This document shows positions 21,192 through 27,892 of a stretch of 27,892 bases of DNA, piece by piece. The notes under the pieces were generated by a model. It had not been told where the DNA came from and ran no database searches. It was given only the letters and a program-made list of their open reading frames with translations. Both the position numbers and the translations under genes were made by a program. Origin of the DNA: VFZS01 sp964353255 (GTDB taxonomy: Bacteria > Acidobacteriota > Terriglobia > Bryobacterales > Bryobacteraceae); the NCBI GenBank assembly GCA_964353255.1, contig CAYGVJ010000071.1, positions 1 through 27,892 on the forward strand, given 5' to 3'. Each line of letters opens with the position of its first letter. Position 1 is the stretch's first letter.

Positions 21192-22888
21192 GAGGGTGCT
21201 CTCCTTACGTAAGGTTGTTTCGTGATCGGCGGCTCACGATGATGGGGTGCGATCAAGCGATCGCGGATGAATCCGCTGCCGCCGGCAGCGGAAGCTTGTG
21301 TCTGCTCCTGACAGCCTGCCCGGGTCCACGCGCTGCTCCGAACCGTCGAGTGGAACACGATGGCCATGCCGTCATCGTAAATTATACGCCAGCGCGGGGA
21401 CTCCTTGAGCGTGCTGGCCAGAGAGGCAGCCGCCGGCAGAAGCACGGTGGTGACCCCGTAGCCTTCCAGGGTCTTCTCCCAGTCGTATTTTCCGTTCATG
21501 ACCGCCAGGTAGTTCTGGCCGAACTTGGCGCCGTAGAAATCGCTTCTGCCGTCTACAAAAACCTTGGTCTGCGGGTAGAGCCGGTAGATCAGATAGTCGC
21601 CCCACTCGTCGTTGGTGAAGATGGGGCCTGCGCACTCGGGCTGGCGCAGCACCGCCAGGGCCTTGGCCGGATAGCGCTCCGGATCGTACTCGGCCCGCAG
21701 CTTCGCGGAGCGGCCAGGGAAGCTGAACGCCACCATCAGCAGCCCGGCCGCCGCCAGGCTCGTCACCGGGTAGCGGCCCAGGCGGTCGGCGGCGCTCATG
21801 CTCACGCCAAACTCCTGGAGCGAGCGCGCAGCCCGTTGGAGCCAGCCGCTCACCCGCGCCTCCGGCAGCAGTTCGAGGCATTCCCGAAGGGCCAGGGCCG
21901 TCGGAGGAGCGGCCATAAGGGCGAACATCGGGATGTTGCGCGCCGACAGCAGCGCCAGGTGCAACCAACCCGCCACTAGAATGACGTAAGCGAAACGCCG
22001 CTTCGACAGATTCCAGGCCGCGGCCGCCACCCCCAGCACAACCATCACCTCCAGGTAGCGGCCCACCGGATGGTGGAAATTCAGCGACAGGAACTCCTGG
22101 ACGTTGTCGAAGGCGTACGAGTCACCCAGATACTTCAGGATGTGGGCATGCAGGCGGGACGTGTAGGGGTTGATGAAGCTCGCCGCCAGGCACCCGGCCG
22201 CGGCCAGCAGGTAGTCTCTGCTTCGCGACAACGCCGCCTGGCGCGCCTCGCGCTCCGGCTCCAGCAGGCAGGCTGCCAGCTCGCCCGCCGCGTACGCCCC
22301 GATCAGCACGATACCGACGAAAAACCCGCCGTGCAGGTTAACCCAGGGTATCGTGAGCACCGGCAGCAGGATCAGCCATCGCCGGCGGCCCTCCTGCGCC
22401 CGCTCCAGCATCCAGTAGAAGACGACCACGAACAGCCAACTGAACAGGTGCGGCCGGGCCAGCCAGTGAATCGAAGACGCTGCCACGGCCAGGAAGGTCA
22501 CCGTAATCGCCACCAGCGCGTTGCCGCACATCCGGCGGCTCACCCGGTACAGCAGCGCGGCGGTGAGGGCCAGAACCAAGGTGCTGACCACGACCACCGC
22601 CGCCATGCCCCAGTGCCGGTGCAGCCACGCGAACGCCACGTCCCACAGCCACTCCCAGGCAAACCAGGGCTCGCCCGCTTTGGTGAAGGAGAAGATGTCG
22701 CGGTCCACCACCCGCCCGTGGTCCAGCATCCACTCGCCGGCCCGGATGTGGTAGCCCGTGTCTCCGTCACCCAGCAGCAGCTTGGCCCCCTCCAGGCGCA
22801 GGAACAGGAACAGGACGGGCATAAGGAATGCCGCATCGGTCAGCGACGGCATCCAGGCCGCCAGCCGCTTTTCCCTGATCCCTTCCAT
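21188..22888 (-). CDS. Polytopic membrane protein, GT-C-like
   Basis: A 566-residue protein with roughly ten or eleven membrane segments. The first outer loop contains LLLGDGDTGYHIRAGEWMLDHG and DIFSFTKAGEPWFAWEWLWDV; the acidic GDxD-W/Y-H pattern is common in a family of uncharacterised GT-C-like membrane proteins. A soluble domain follows (AGPIFTNDEWGDYLIYRLYP, FVDGRSDFYG). Function is unknown; a sugar-transferase role is inferred from topology. The last 50 residues after IVFHS look like read-through into the flp leader. ATG 22888 is chosen for the GGGAGGG box; the open frame continues upstream only as shadow of the PilZ gene, eight bases away. Confidence 0.7.
   Translation of the reverse strand: MEGIREKRLAAWMPSLTDAAFLMPVLFLFLRLEGAKLLLGDGDTGYHIRAGEWMLDHGRVVDRDIFSFTKAGEPWFAWEWLWDVAFAWLHRHWGMAAVVVVSTLVLALTAALLYRVSRRMCGNALVAITVTFLAVAASSIHWLARPHLFSWLFVVVFYWMLERAQEGRRRWLILLPVLTIPWVNLHGGFFVGIVLIGAYAAGELAACLLEPEREARQAALSRSRDYLLAAAGCLAASFINPYTSRLHAHILKYLGDSYAFDNVQEFLSLNFHHPVGRYLEVMVVLGVAAAAWNLSKRRFAYVILVAGWLHLALLSARNIPMFALMAAPPTALALRECLELLPEARVSGWLQRAARSLQEFGVSMSAADRLGRYPVTSLAAAGLLMVAFSFPGRSAKLRAEYDPERYPAKALAVLRQPECAGPIFTNDEWGDYLIYRLYPQTKVFVDGRSDFYGAKFGQNYLAVMNGKYDWEKTLEGYGVTTVLLPAAASLASTLKESPRWRIIYDDGMAIVFHSTVRSSAWTRAGCQEQTQASAAGGSGFIRDRLIAPHHREPPITKQPYVRRAPS
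21203..21214. promoter_or_regulatory. Perfect palindrome overlapping the flp ribosome-binding site
   Basis: CCTTACGTAAGG is a perfect 12-bp palindrome that includes part of the flp Shine-Dalgarno AAGGAG. As DNA it could be a protein-binding site; as RNA its stem would be short and weak. Function is inferred only from position. Confidence 0.35.
21273..21291. repeat. Hairpin in the flp leader / upstream gene tail
   Basis: Perfect 8-bp arms CCGCTGCC / GGCAGCGG with a 3-base loop, about 80 bases before flp and within the last codons of the upstream gene. A smaller GCGATC/GATCGC hairpin lies at 21249-21264. They may shape the flp 5' leader RNA. Confidence 0.4.
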
Positions 22889-22896
22889 GGCCCTCC

Positions 22897-23280
22897 CTAC
22901 ATGACCGACCGCATCCGGTCCAGCGCGCCAGAGTCCGCCCGGGCGAACCTCCCGGTGGCCGAGTTGCGGAACTGCATGTGATTCACCCGAAAGGCCACCT
23001 GTGGCGTGCCGGCTCCCGATTCCGACACCCGGACCACCGTCACTTGGCAGTACATGCACCGCTTCCCGAAGGCCTGGCTGGTCGGCAGCTCGATCTCCGC
23101 CGTCAGCAGGTCCCCGGGACGCGGCAGCTCAGGCGGGGCCTCCTCCCGCCTCCATGAAACCAACAGGCCGTGGCGGCTCATATTCTTCGTCAAGCCGACG
23201 AACCGACGGTGATCCCCGGCCGGGAATGCCACACAACAGGGCAGCCGGACATCGACACGACAATCAGCGCGCCGGTCCAT
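22897..23280 (-). CDS. PilZ domain protein
   Basis: A 127-residue protein with both c-di-GMP binding motifs of PilZ: RRADCR (Arg4 and Arg8, RxxxR) and NMSRHG (33-38, [D/N]xSxxG), followed by beta-barrel-like strands (LLTAEIELP, QVTVVRVSES, QVAFRVNHM). It would act as a cytoplasmic c-di-GMP effector. As first gene of the minus-strand unit leading to flp and tad, it suggests second-messenger control over the pilus or the membrane protein next to it. No ribosome-binding site is visible before the ATG; a candidate promoter would give an almost leaderless transcript. Confidence 0.85.
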   Translation of the reverse strand: MDRRADCRVDVRLPCCVAFPAGDHRRFVGLTKNMSRHGLLVSWRREEAPPELPRPGDLLTAEIELPTSQAFGKRCMYCQVTVVRVSESGAGTPQVAFRVNHMQFRNSATGRFARADSGALDRMRSVM

Positions 23281-23292
23281 CAGCTAAACTAC

Positions 23293-23321
23293 TAGATACA
23301 TCTGATTGGCTCCGTAATCAA
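23293..23321 (-). promoter_or_regulatory. Candidate promoter for the PilZ-flp-tad unit
   Basis: On the minus strand TTGATT (23321-23316) and TATCTA (23298-23293) are spaced by 17 bases. The -10 match is poor (three of six). Transcription would begin only a few bases before the PilZ ATG, consistent with the absence of a ribosome-binding site. Confidence 0.25.
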
Positions 23322-23344
23322 GACCGAAATTGGATGGTACATAA

Positions 23345-23364
23345 CTGTTGACGGAGGTTAACAG
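23345..23364. promoter_or_regulatory. Imperfect palindrome in the divergent control region
   Basis: CTGTTGAC, four bases, GTTAACAG: arms match at seven of eight positions. It lies between the divergent PilZ and response-regulator genes, just upstream of the candidate PilZ promoter. Plausible operator, possibly for the adjacent LuxR-type protein; no second copy was noticed in the window. Confidence 0.35.
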
Positions 23365-23627
23365 GTCGCCTTAAGATCGAAGTAGTAGATTTGGCTAGGA
23401 GTTCCGGCTGCCGGCGGGGATCGGATTCCGGGGCCGGGGGGGCCGGGCGAGAGCTGGGTGTGGTCGGCAGGAGGACACAGGGTGGAGCCGCCAGCGCATC
23501 AGTGGGGTAGCTACAGGACGTATGGGACCCTCTCCCCCACTACGTGGTGCCCCCTCCCGGCCCTTGCGGGTGATTGTCGCCTCATGGAGGCTGGTTACCC
23601 CCGAAGGTTCCCTGTGGGGTGGCAGCT
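23365..23627. other. Remainder of the divergent intergenic region
   Basis: No convincing gene, hairpin or promoter was recognised here. The stretch is G-rich near 23420-23450. Short open frames cover it, but none has a good ribosome-binding site or recognisable protein. It presumably holds the promoter of the response-regulator gene. Confidence 0.4.
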
Positions 23628-24380
23628 ATGAGCCGCGTGCTGTTGTTCGCCGACGAGCCTGTCCTGGCGCAAGGGTTCCAGGCGGTGCTGTCTCCGGCGC
23701 GCGGCTTCGAGTCGGCCGCAGTTTGCCACAGCGCCGTGGAGCTGGCACAGCGGGTCTCCGAGGGAGCGGCTCCGGAAGTGCTGCTCATCGACCTGACCCC
23801 CGAGGTGACTTTCGGCCTTCTGACACAATTGCGGCGTGAACTGCCCAACTGCCGCATCGTCCTCTGGGTGCGGACAATTTCCACCGAGCTGGCTTACCAG
23901 GCCATGGAATTGGGCATTCGGGGCATTCTGCGGAAGACCTTGCCGGCGGAACTCCTGATCAAGTGCCTCACTAAGGTTGCCGAGGGCGAGCTATGGTTCG
24001 ATAAGGGGCTCACCGCCAGCTTCCTGTCCGCCAAGATGGTGACCTTGACGAGGCGGGAGAGCCAGTTGGTGAGTCTCCTGTCCCAGGGGCTGAAGAACAA
24101 GGAGATCGCCTCGACCCTGTCGATAACGGAAGGCACGGTGAAGGTCTACCTCTCCCGGCTGTTCCAGAAGGTGGGGGCCAAAGACCGCTTCGAACTGGCG
24201 CTTTATGGGTTGAGGAACTTGCAGAACGTGACCTGCGAACTGGCTGGCCTGGGCGCGACCGGGGAAGCCGACGGCGCCAGGAGCGGTGGCGGCGTGCAGG
24301 GGTTGCGCTCTCTGATGGTGCAGAAGCCGGCCGCCGAGCGCATACCGGATCAGCTTTCGCTCTGGGGCCCTAAGGTTTAG
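23628..24380 (+). CDS. LuxR/NarL-type response regulator
   Basis: A 250-residue DNA-binding regulator. Residues 1-120 form a receiver domain: ADE (Asp9, Glu10), phospho-acceptor Asp55 in LLIDL and Lys103 in ILRKTLP. The conserved Thr/Ser after strand 4 appears replaced (IVLWVRT). A LuxR helix-turn-helix follows: LTRRESQLVSLLSQGLKNKEIA, then ITEGTVKVYLSRLFQKVGAKDR. About 45 residues of unassigned tail come after it. No histidine kinase is nearby. ATG 23628 gives a normal receiver start; upstream frame lacks domain content. It is divergent from the PilZ-tad unit, so control of that unit or of the following TonB-like gene is a reasonable guess. Confidence 0.88.
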   Translation: MSRVLLFADEPVLAQGFQAVLSPARGFESAAVCHSAVELAQRVSEGAAPEVLLIDLTPEVTFGLLTQLRRELPNCRIVLWVRTISTELAYQAMELGIRGILRKTLPAELLIKCLTKVAEGELWFDKGLTASFLSAKMVTLTRRESQLVSLLSQGLKNKEIASTLSITEGTVKVYLSRLFQKVGAKDRFELALYGLRNLQNVTCELAGLGATGEADGARSGGGVQGLRSLMVQKPAAERIPDQLSLWGPKV

Positions 24381-24425
24381 CCGCTCTGCAGGGAGGTCGC
24401 TGACCGGACATGGCCGATGGGTCGG

Positions 24426-24453
24426 TTGAAGCAAGACGGCGGGTGCGTACTGT
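24426..24453 (+). promoter_or_regulatory. Candidate promoter for the TonB-like gene
   Basis: TTGAAG (24426-24431) and TACTGT (24448-24453) are separated by 16 bases, 31 bases before the start codon. Both are partial matches to the sigma-70 consensus. Confidence 0.25.
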
Positions 24454-24484
24454 AGGTACTAACCGTACTGAGTGGGTCTAGGGC

Positions 24485-26092
24485 ATGCAGCCGTCTCTTC
24501 TGTTCTGGCTCGTGAACTCGGCACTCGGCTCCGCCAAGTCCGGCGGCGGCGACCAGCAACGCTATTTCGAAGTCGTCTTCCCGCCCAAGCCGAGGCGCTG
24601 GCCCTACTTCCTCGCCTCCCTCCTGGGCCACCTGGTAGTCCTGGTAGCGCTGCCCTCCCTGCTGGATGCCCTTGCGCCGGCCAAGAAGCCCGAGCTATGG
24701 ATCCAGCAGTTCCGGAGACTGGACCAGGAACTGCGTATCCGCGTTCCCGAGCGGCTGTACCTGGCCTCGGGCGGCCAGCGGCAGGTGGCTGGGCGCCGCC
24801 GCGCCGGCAGCCCTGGGGCGGACCAGCGTGCCCGTGAAGCGGCGCGCGCCCGGACGGCCGCGGCCGGCAAGCCCGCGCCCCGTGTGAAGAGACCGCGCCG
24901 CCGCTTCGAGCTGCCGCCGAGTTTCCGCCGGGTTGAGCACCCGCAGAGCATCCTCCAAGCCGAGTTGCCGGCTGAACTGCCACTGGAGAGGAACCTTCGT
25001 CTCCCCGAGATGTTTTTCTGGGCTCCCCGGCCCCCCACGGTGATCCGCCCGAAGGTCTTCGTCGTGCCCGGCTACGCCAGAGCGCCGGAGGCGCTTGCGC
25101 AGTTGGACGCGCCACCCCGGCTCGAACTGCCGCCGGAACAGCCGAGCTTGCCGATCCTCCGGCTTCCAATCCCGGCCGAGACCGCGGAAGAAGCTTTGGG
25201 ATTCGCGCCGCCCAGCGGTCTCCCTTTGCGCACTTCCACACCTGCCGAGCCGGCTCCGGCTGCACGGAGCGGGACGGTTGATGCGGCCCCGGGGAATCCA
25301 GTCACGGTGCTGTCGCTTTCGACTGAACCGCGGCCGCTCCGCGAGGTTCTAGTGATCCCGCCAGCCAGCCAGGTCGGGGCCCAGCCTCCGACCTCGGGGG
25401 GCGCTGGCGGAGCCAGGGCTGAACCAGCCTCAGCCGCTAAGGGAACCGCCGCGCGCGGCGAGGCATCCGGCGAGGCCGTGGTGGCCCTGAATCCCCCGGA
25501 TGTGGCGGCCCCGTTGCCGGAGCCCGCCGGGTTGCGGCCAGCGCTGGTAGGGGAAACCACACCTGGCGCTCCGGCGGCTCCTGCGCCGCCACGCCCGGCG
25601 CCGCTGGCGGAGGATACCCGCGTGGTTCACCCCACCAGCGGAGTTTTTGACGTGGTGGTGCAGTCCTCCGGGGCCGACGGGTTCCCCGAGAGCGCCGGGG
25701 TGCTCACCGGGAAGCCGATTTACTCCGTCTATGTCAACGTCGGGGCGACCAAGGAGTGGATCCTCCAGTACTGCATCCCCGCCGGGGAGGTGCAGGAGGC
25801 GAACGTGACCGGCGGCGTGGTGCGGTTGGACAGCCCGTCTCCGCTGGTGGCTCCCTATCCGCGCGTCACTTTCCGGCCCCCTTTGAAGAAGCGGCAGGGA
25901 CCTTCCTACGTGATGATCCACGGGTTCTTGGATGTGAACGGCCGCCTCGAAGGGCTGAAGGTACTGGGGGTCAGTGGGGCTGAAGAAAGCCCCGGGATCG
26001 TTCCCGTGTTGCAGCAGTGGGAGTTCCGCCCGGTGACGCAAGACGGGCGTCCGGTCCGGGTAGAGATCCTGCTGGCGATCCCGCCGGAGTAG
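24485..26092 (+). CDS. TonB-like protein with proline-rich linker
   Basis: A 535-residue protein: a cytoplasmic N-terminus with FPPKPRRWP, one membrane helix (about 41-62), a long Pro/Ala-rich periplasmic linker (about 65-390), and a C-terminal domain containing GKPIYSVYVNVGATKEWILQYC, VTFRPPLKK, YVMIHGFLDVNGRLEGLKVLG and VLQQWEFRPVTQDGRPVRVEILLAIP. The last part is the TonB C-terminal pattern. It could carry inner-membrane energy or force to an outer-membrane partner; ExbB/ExbD are not in the window. It starts about 100 bases after the response regulator, same strand. Arg-rich stretches at 100-145 are unusual for a linker. The partner is unknown. Confidence 0.65.
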   Translation: MQPSLLFWLVNSALGSAKSGGGDQQRYFEVVFPPKPRRWPYFLASLLGHLVVLVALPSLLDALAPAKKPELWIQQFRRLDQELRIRVPERLYLASGGQRQVAGRRRAGSPGADQRAREAARARTAAAGKPAPRVKRPRRRFELPPSFRRVEHPQSILQAELPAELPLERNLRLPEMFFWAPRPPTVIRPKVFVVPGYARAPEALAQLDAPPRLELPPEQPSLPILRLPIPAETAEEALGFAPPSGLPLRTSTPAEPAPAARSGTVDAAPGNPVTVLSLSTEPRPLREVLVIPPASQVGAQPPTSGGAGGARAEPASAAKGTAARGEASGEAVVALNPPDVAAPLPEPAGLRPALVGETTPGAPAAPAPPRPAPLAEDTRVVHPTSGVFDVVVQSSGADGFPESAGVLTGKPIYSVYVNVGATKEWILQYCIPAGEVQEANVTGGVVRLDSPSPLVAPYPRVTFRPPLKKRQGPSYVMIHGFLDVNGRLEGLKVLGVSGAEESPGIVPVLQQWEFRPVTQDGRPVRVEILLAIPPE

Positions 26093-26148
26093 CGCGGGAC
26101 TCCCGTCTTGTCGCCGGGCCCGGCAAGTCCGGAGACTTACCCCACCGC

Positions 26149-26349
26149 CTACCGCCTTTGCGCCTCCGTCTCGACCGCTTCCAGCTCCTTGCCGGCTTCG
26201 GCCCAACGGCCCTGCGCGGCCAGCTCGCGGTAGCGGCGCAGGTGCTGGCGGATGGTTTCCAGCTTCCGCTCCAGCGGCGCGACAGCAGGCGGCGGCGCGC
26301 CCGCGGCCGGAGCCGCCCGCCTCGCGGCCTCGCGAACGCCACCGTACAT
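26149..26349 (-). pseudogene. Possible C-terminal remnant of a UPF0182-type membrane protein
   Basis: The frame encodes LERKLETIRQHLRRYRELAAQGRWAEAGKELEAVETEAQRR at its end, in two parts resembling the helical tail of UPF0182 proteins (pattern: Y..A...G.W...G.EL..L). Only about 66 residues remain, there is no ribosome-binding site, and the rest of the ~900-residue family is absent. The upstream end abuts the promoter of the TPR gene. It could instead be a short unrelated coiled-coil ORF. Confidence 0.35.
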
Positions 26350-26374
26350 CACTGGGCCCAAGTCCCAGAGCGAA

Positions 26375-26411
26375 TATAATCTCAGACAGGGCCAGGCGTC
26401 AACGAGGAGGG
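26375..26411 (+). promoter_or_regulatory. -10 box and ribosome-binding site of the TPR gene
   Basis: A perfect TATAAT at 26375-26380 lies 39 bases before the GTG start, and GAGGAGGG (26404-26411) lies eight bases before it. A -35 box is not evident. Together they fix the start at 26420 rather than at the earlier ATG of the open frame (26252). Confidence 0.5.
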
Positions 26412-26419
26412 TAACAAGC

Positions 26420-27841
26420 GTGGATTGGGAAGCCACCCTGCAATCATGGATCAGCCAGGCCAGACAAATGCTGGCGCGCGAAGAAGACTACCCACTGATC
26501 TCCAGCCGGGAGATCAACATGGACGATGCACTATTTCGCGCGTGGCCGGAGCGTTCGGAGCAGCGCTCGGTATTGGAGAGCGCGTACGCGAGGGACCCCC
26601 AAGACACGGCCGTCAGGTTCGTCGCCCTCAACTTCCTTTACCGTCTAACGCGCTACTGGCAAGGCTCGGAAACTGAAGCACTCTATGAGGATGAATGCGA
26701 CGCTGTTCACGAGGACCTGAAGCTGTTTGTTCGCCTGGCCGAACCCGACGGCTTGGAGGATCTGCGCACGATCCGTTGGGAGATTGTCAACGCCTGCGCC
26801 ATCAAAGACTATGAGCGAGTAGGTCGGTTGTATGACCGGATCGAGCACTTGAGGCCGCTGTCGGACGCGGAGGTTCACGCCCTTCGGGGCCAATTCCACT
26901 TCCTGGTTGTGTTCTTGCCCAGATGGGAATTGCAGGACGAGCTTTCAATGTGGGTCCAGCGAGTCGATGGCACCTTCGGTGCCCGTGATTTCCGGGCCGT
27001 CCTGATCGCCTTGGAGGCACACCAGATCCAGGGCACCGCGGCCCTCTCACCGGAGGATATCGACCATCTTCGCGATGCCTGTAGCCAACTGGAAAAGGCT
27101 CTTTCCAGAAATCCCGACTTGTCTCCGGCCTACCGGTTCATGCTGACGAGGGCCTACTTTGCGAAAGGCGATTTCCACAACGCCGCAGCTCAGTGCGAAT
27201 GGCTGTTGCAGCGGCTCCCTGGATCAGTGCCGGAATTCGTCAGGTCCCTGGATGCGAAGATCTATGAAGCGGTGATCATGTCCTTGCACCGGGCGCTCGT
27301 GGAGGCGTGTGACTCGGCCGGCGAAACGGACAGGGCGATTGAGGCGAGTGAGCGGCTCATCCGAGTGTACCCCAACGCACCTGGGACTTATGCGCGGCTC
27401 GCTCGCCTGCACCTGAAGAAGACGGCGGACTACGAAGCCGCGTACAGGTGCCTGCTGAAAGAGTGCGAGAGGAATCCGTCCTTCGGCGAAGATCCTAACG
27501 TCTCCCTGGCCCTCGCCTTTGGTGAGATCGCGGGGCCAGACAGGTTCTCCAAGGCACTGAGTACGTACAGATCGTCGAACCCTGCTGAGTTTGCATTGGT
27601 GAGGTCCCTCGTGCTTAACCATTGGCCGGACTTCGCGAAGCTGAGCGAGGAAAGCCAGACAGACTGGGTGAACGGCAACTGGTCCCTTTTCACCCAGGCA
27701 TTCGGCGAGGGCGCACAGCAGCCACCCGCACGCCACGCTTCTTACTGCTTTGGGCTGGCGCTTGAGCGTGAGCTCGTTGCACGGGTTTTCAGGCCTTTTT
27801 CGAAAGCCGTGCCGGAAGATCTGGATGTTGATCAACTGTAA
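26420..27841 (+). CDS. TPR protein with C-terminal helical domain of unknown type
   Basis: A 473-residue all-helical cytoplasmic-looking protein. Tetratricopeptide-like units are visible around 215-260 (AYRFMLTRAYFAKGDFHNAAAQCEWLLQ), 290-350 (TDRAIEASERLIRVYPNAPGTYARLARLHLKK, then DYEAAYRCLLKECERNP). The C-terminal part (TDWVNGNWSLF, then ASYCFGLALERELVARVFRPF) looks like the helix pair with an Ala-x-Glu-x-x-Leu pattern found in several HEPN-like or MalT-like accessory proteins; this is a tentative reading. The GTG start is set by GAGGAGGG. After the stop, another frame (from 27840) stays open to the window edge and reads KRQANYILTGVAAGATG, so a frameshift or a longer original protein is possible. 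Codon use is less GC-extreme than in the neighbours. Confidence 0.65.
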   Translation: MDWEATLQSWISQARQMLAREEDYPLISSREINMDDALFRAWPERSEQRSVLESAYARDPQDTAVRFVALNFLYRLTRYWQGSETEALYEDECDAVHEDLKLFVRLAEPDGLEDLRTIRWEIVNACAIKDYERVGRLYDRIEHLRPLSDAEVHALRGQFHFLVVFLPRWELQDELSMWVQRVDGTFGARDFRAVLIALEAHQIQGTAALSPEDIDHLRDACSQLEKALSRNPDLSPAYRFMLTRAYFAKGDFHNAAAQCEWLLQRLPGSVPEFVRSLDAKIYEAVIMSLHRALVEACDSAGETDRAIEASERLIRVYPNAPGTYARLARLHLKKTADYEAAYRCLLKECERNPSFGEDPNVSLALAFGEIAGPDRFSKALSTYRSSNPAEFALVRSLVLNHWPDFAKLSEESQTDWVNGNWSLFTQAFGEGAQQPPARHASYCFGLALERELVARVFRPFSKAVPEDLDVDQL

Positions 27842-27892
27842 GCGTCAGGCGAACTACATCTTGACAGGCGTCGCCGCTGGGGCTACCGGTTC

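Overview
This is a high-GC bacterial chromosome segment with a housekeeping start, a complete-looking core Tad (Flp) pilus cluster, and a large set of membrane glycosyltransferases. The Tad set, the GT/DUF362 mix and many GC-rich palindromic interspersed repeats suggest Acidobacteriota, perhaps the Bryobacterales/Solibacter side. That placement is an inference; no rRNA or tRNA gene is visible to test it.

Left part (1-2900): acpP and fabF form a fatty-acid synthesis pair. The fabF stop codon borders a 133-bp MITE-like inverted-repeat element. A small accessory pocket follows: a duplicated scrap of the eda 3' end, a DUF4258 remnant and a DUF2283 gene. The real eda (KDPG aldolase) lies on the minus strand. 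Next, on the plus strand (2896-6426), come a YggU/DUF167 protein, a CpaA-type prepilin peptidase, a PIG-V-like mannosyltransferase, a DUF5658 membrane protein and a GT87 membrane protein. The GT87 gene sits between two 107-bp direct repeats.

Middle part (6507-23280): about 16.8 kb is read entirely from the minus strand. In transcription order it holds PilZ, a polytopic membrane protein, flp pilin, cpaB, cpaC secretin, cpaE/tadZ, cpaF/tadA, tadB, tadC and a 33-aa membrane peptide. These are followed by a squalene-cyclase-repeat protein, a DUF362 lipoprotein, two GT39-like membrane glycosyltransferases, a GT75/RGP-like glycosyltransferase and a GT2 glycosyltransferase. Gaps are short and several genes overlap by 1-4 bases. 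Two or three palindromic repeats interrupt the glycan half, one of them in frame inside a gene. CpaB, secretin, CpaE, CpaF, TadB and TadC should build an inner-membrane motor and outer-membrane channel for the Flp pilin, which the separately encoded CpaA would process. The attached glycan genes suggest, but do not prove, a link between pilus assembly and surface glycosylation.

Right part (23281-27892): a divergent control region separates the PilZ-Tad unit from a plus-strand LuxR-type response regulator and a TonB-like proline-rich protein. After a possible UPF0182 tail remnant comes a TPR protein with its own promoter-like signals and a C-terminal domain I only tentatively liken to HEPN-type helical domains.

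No CRISPR array, complete insertion sequence, prophage, rRNA or tRNA was seen.
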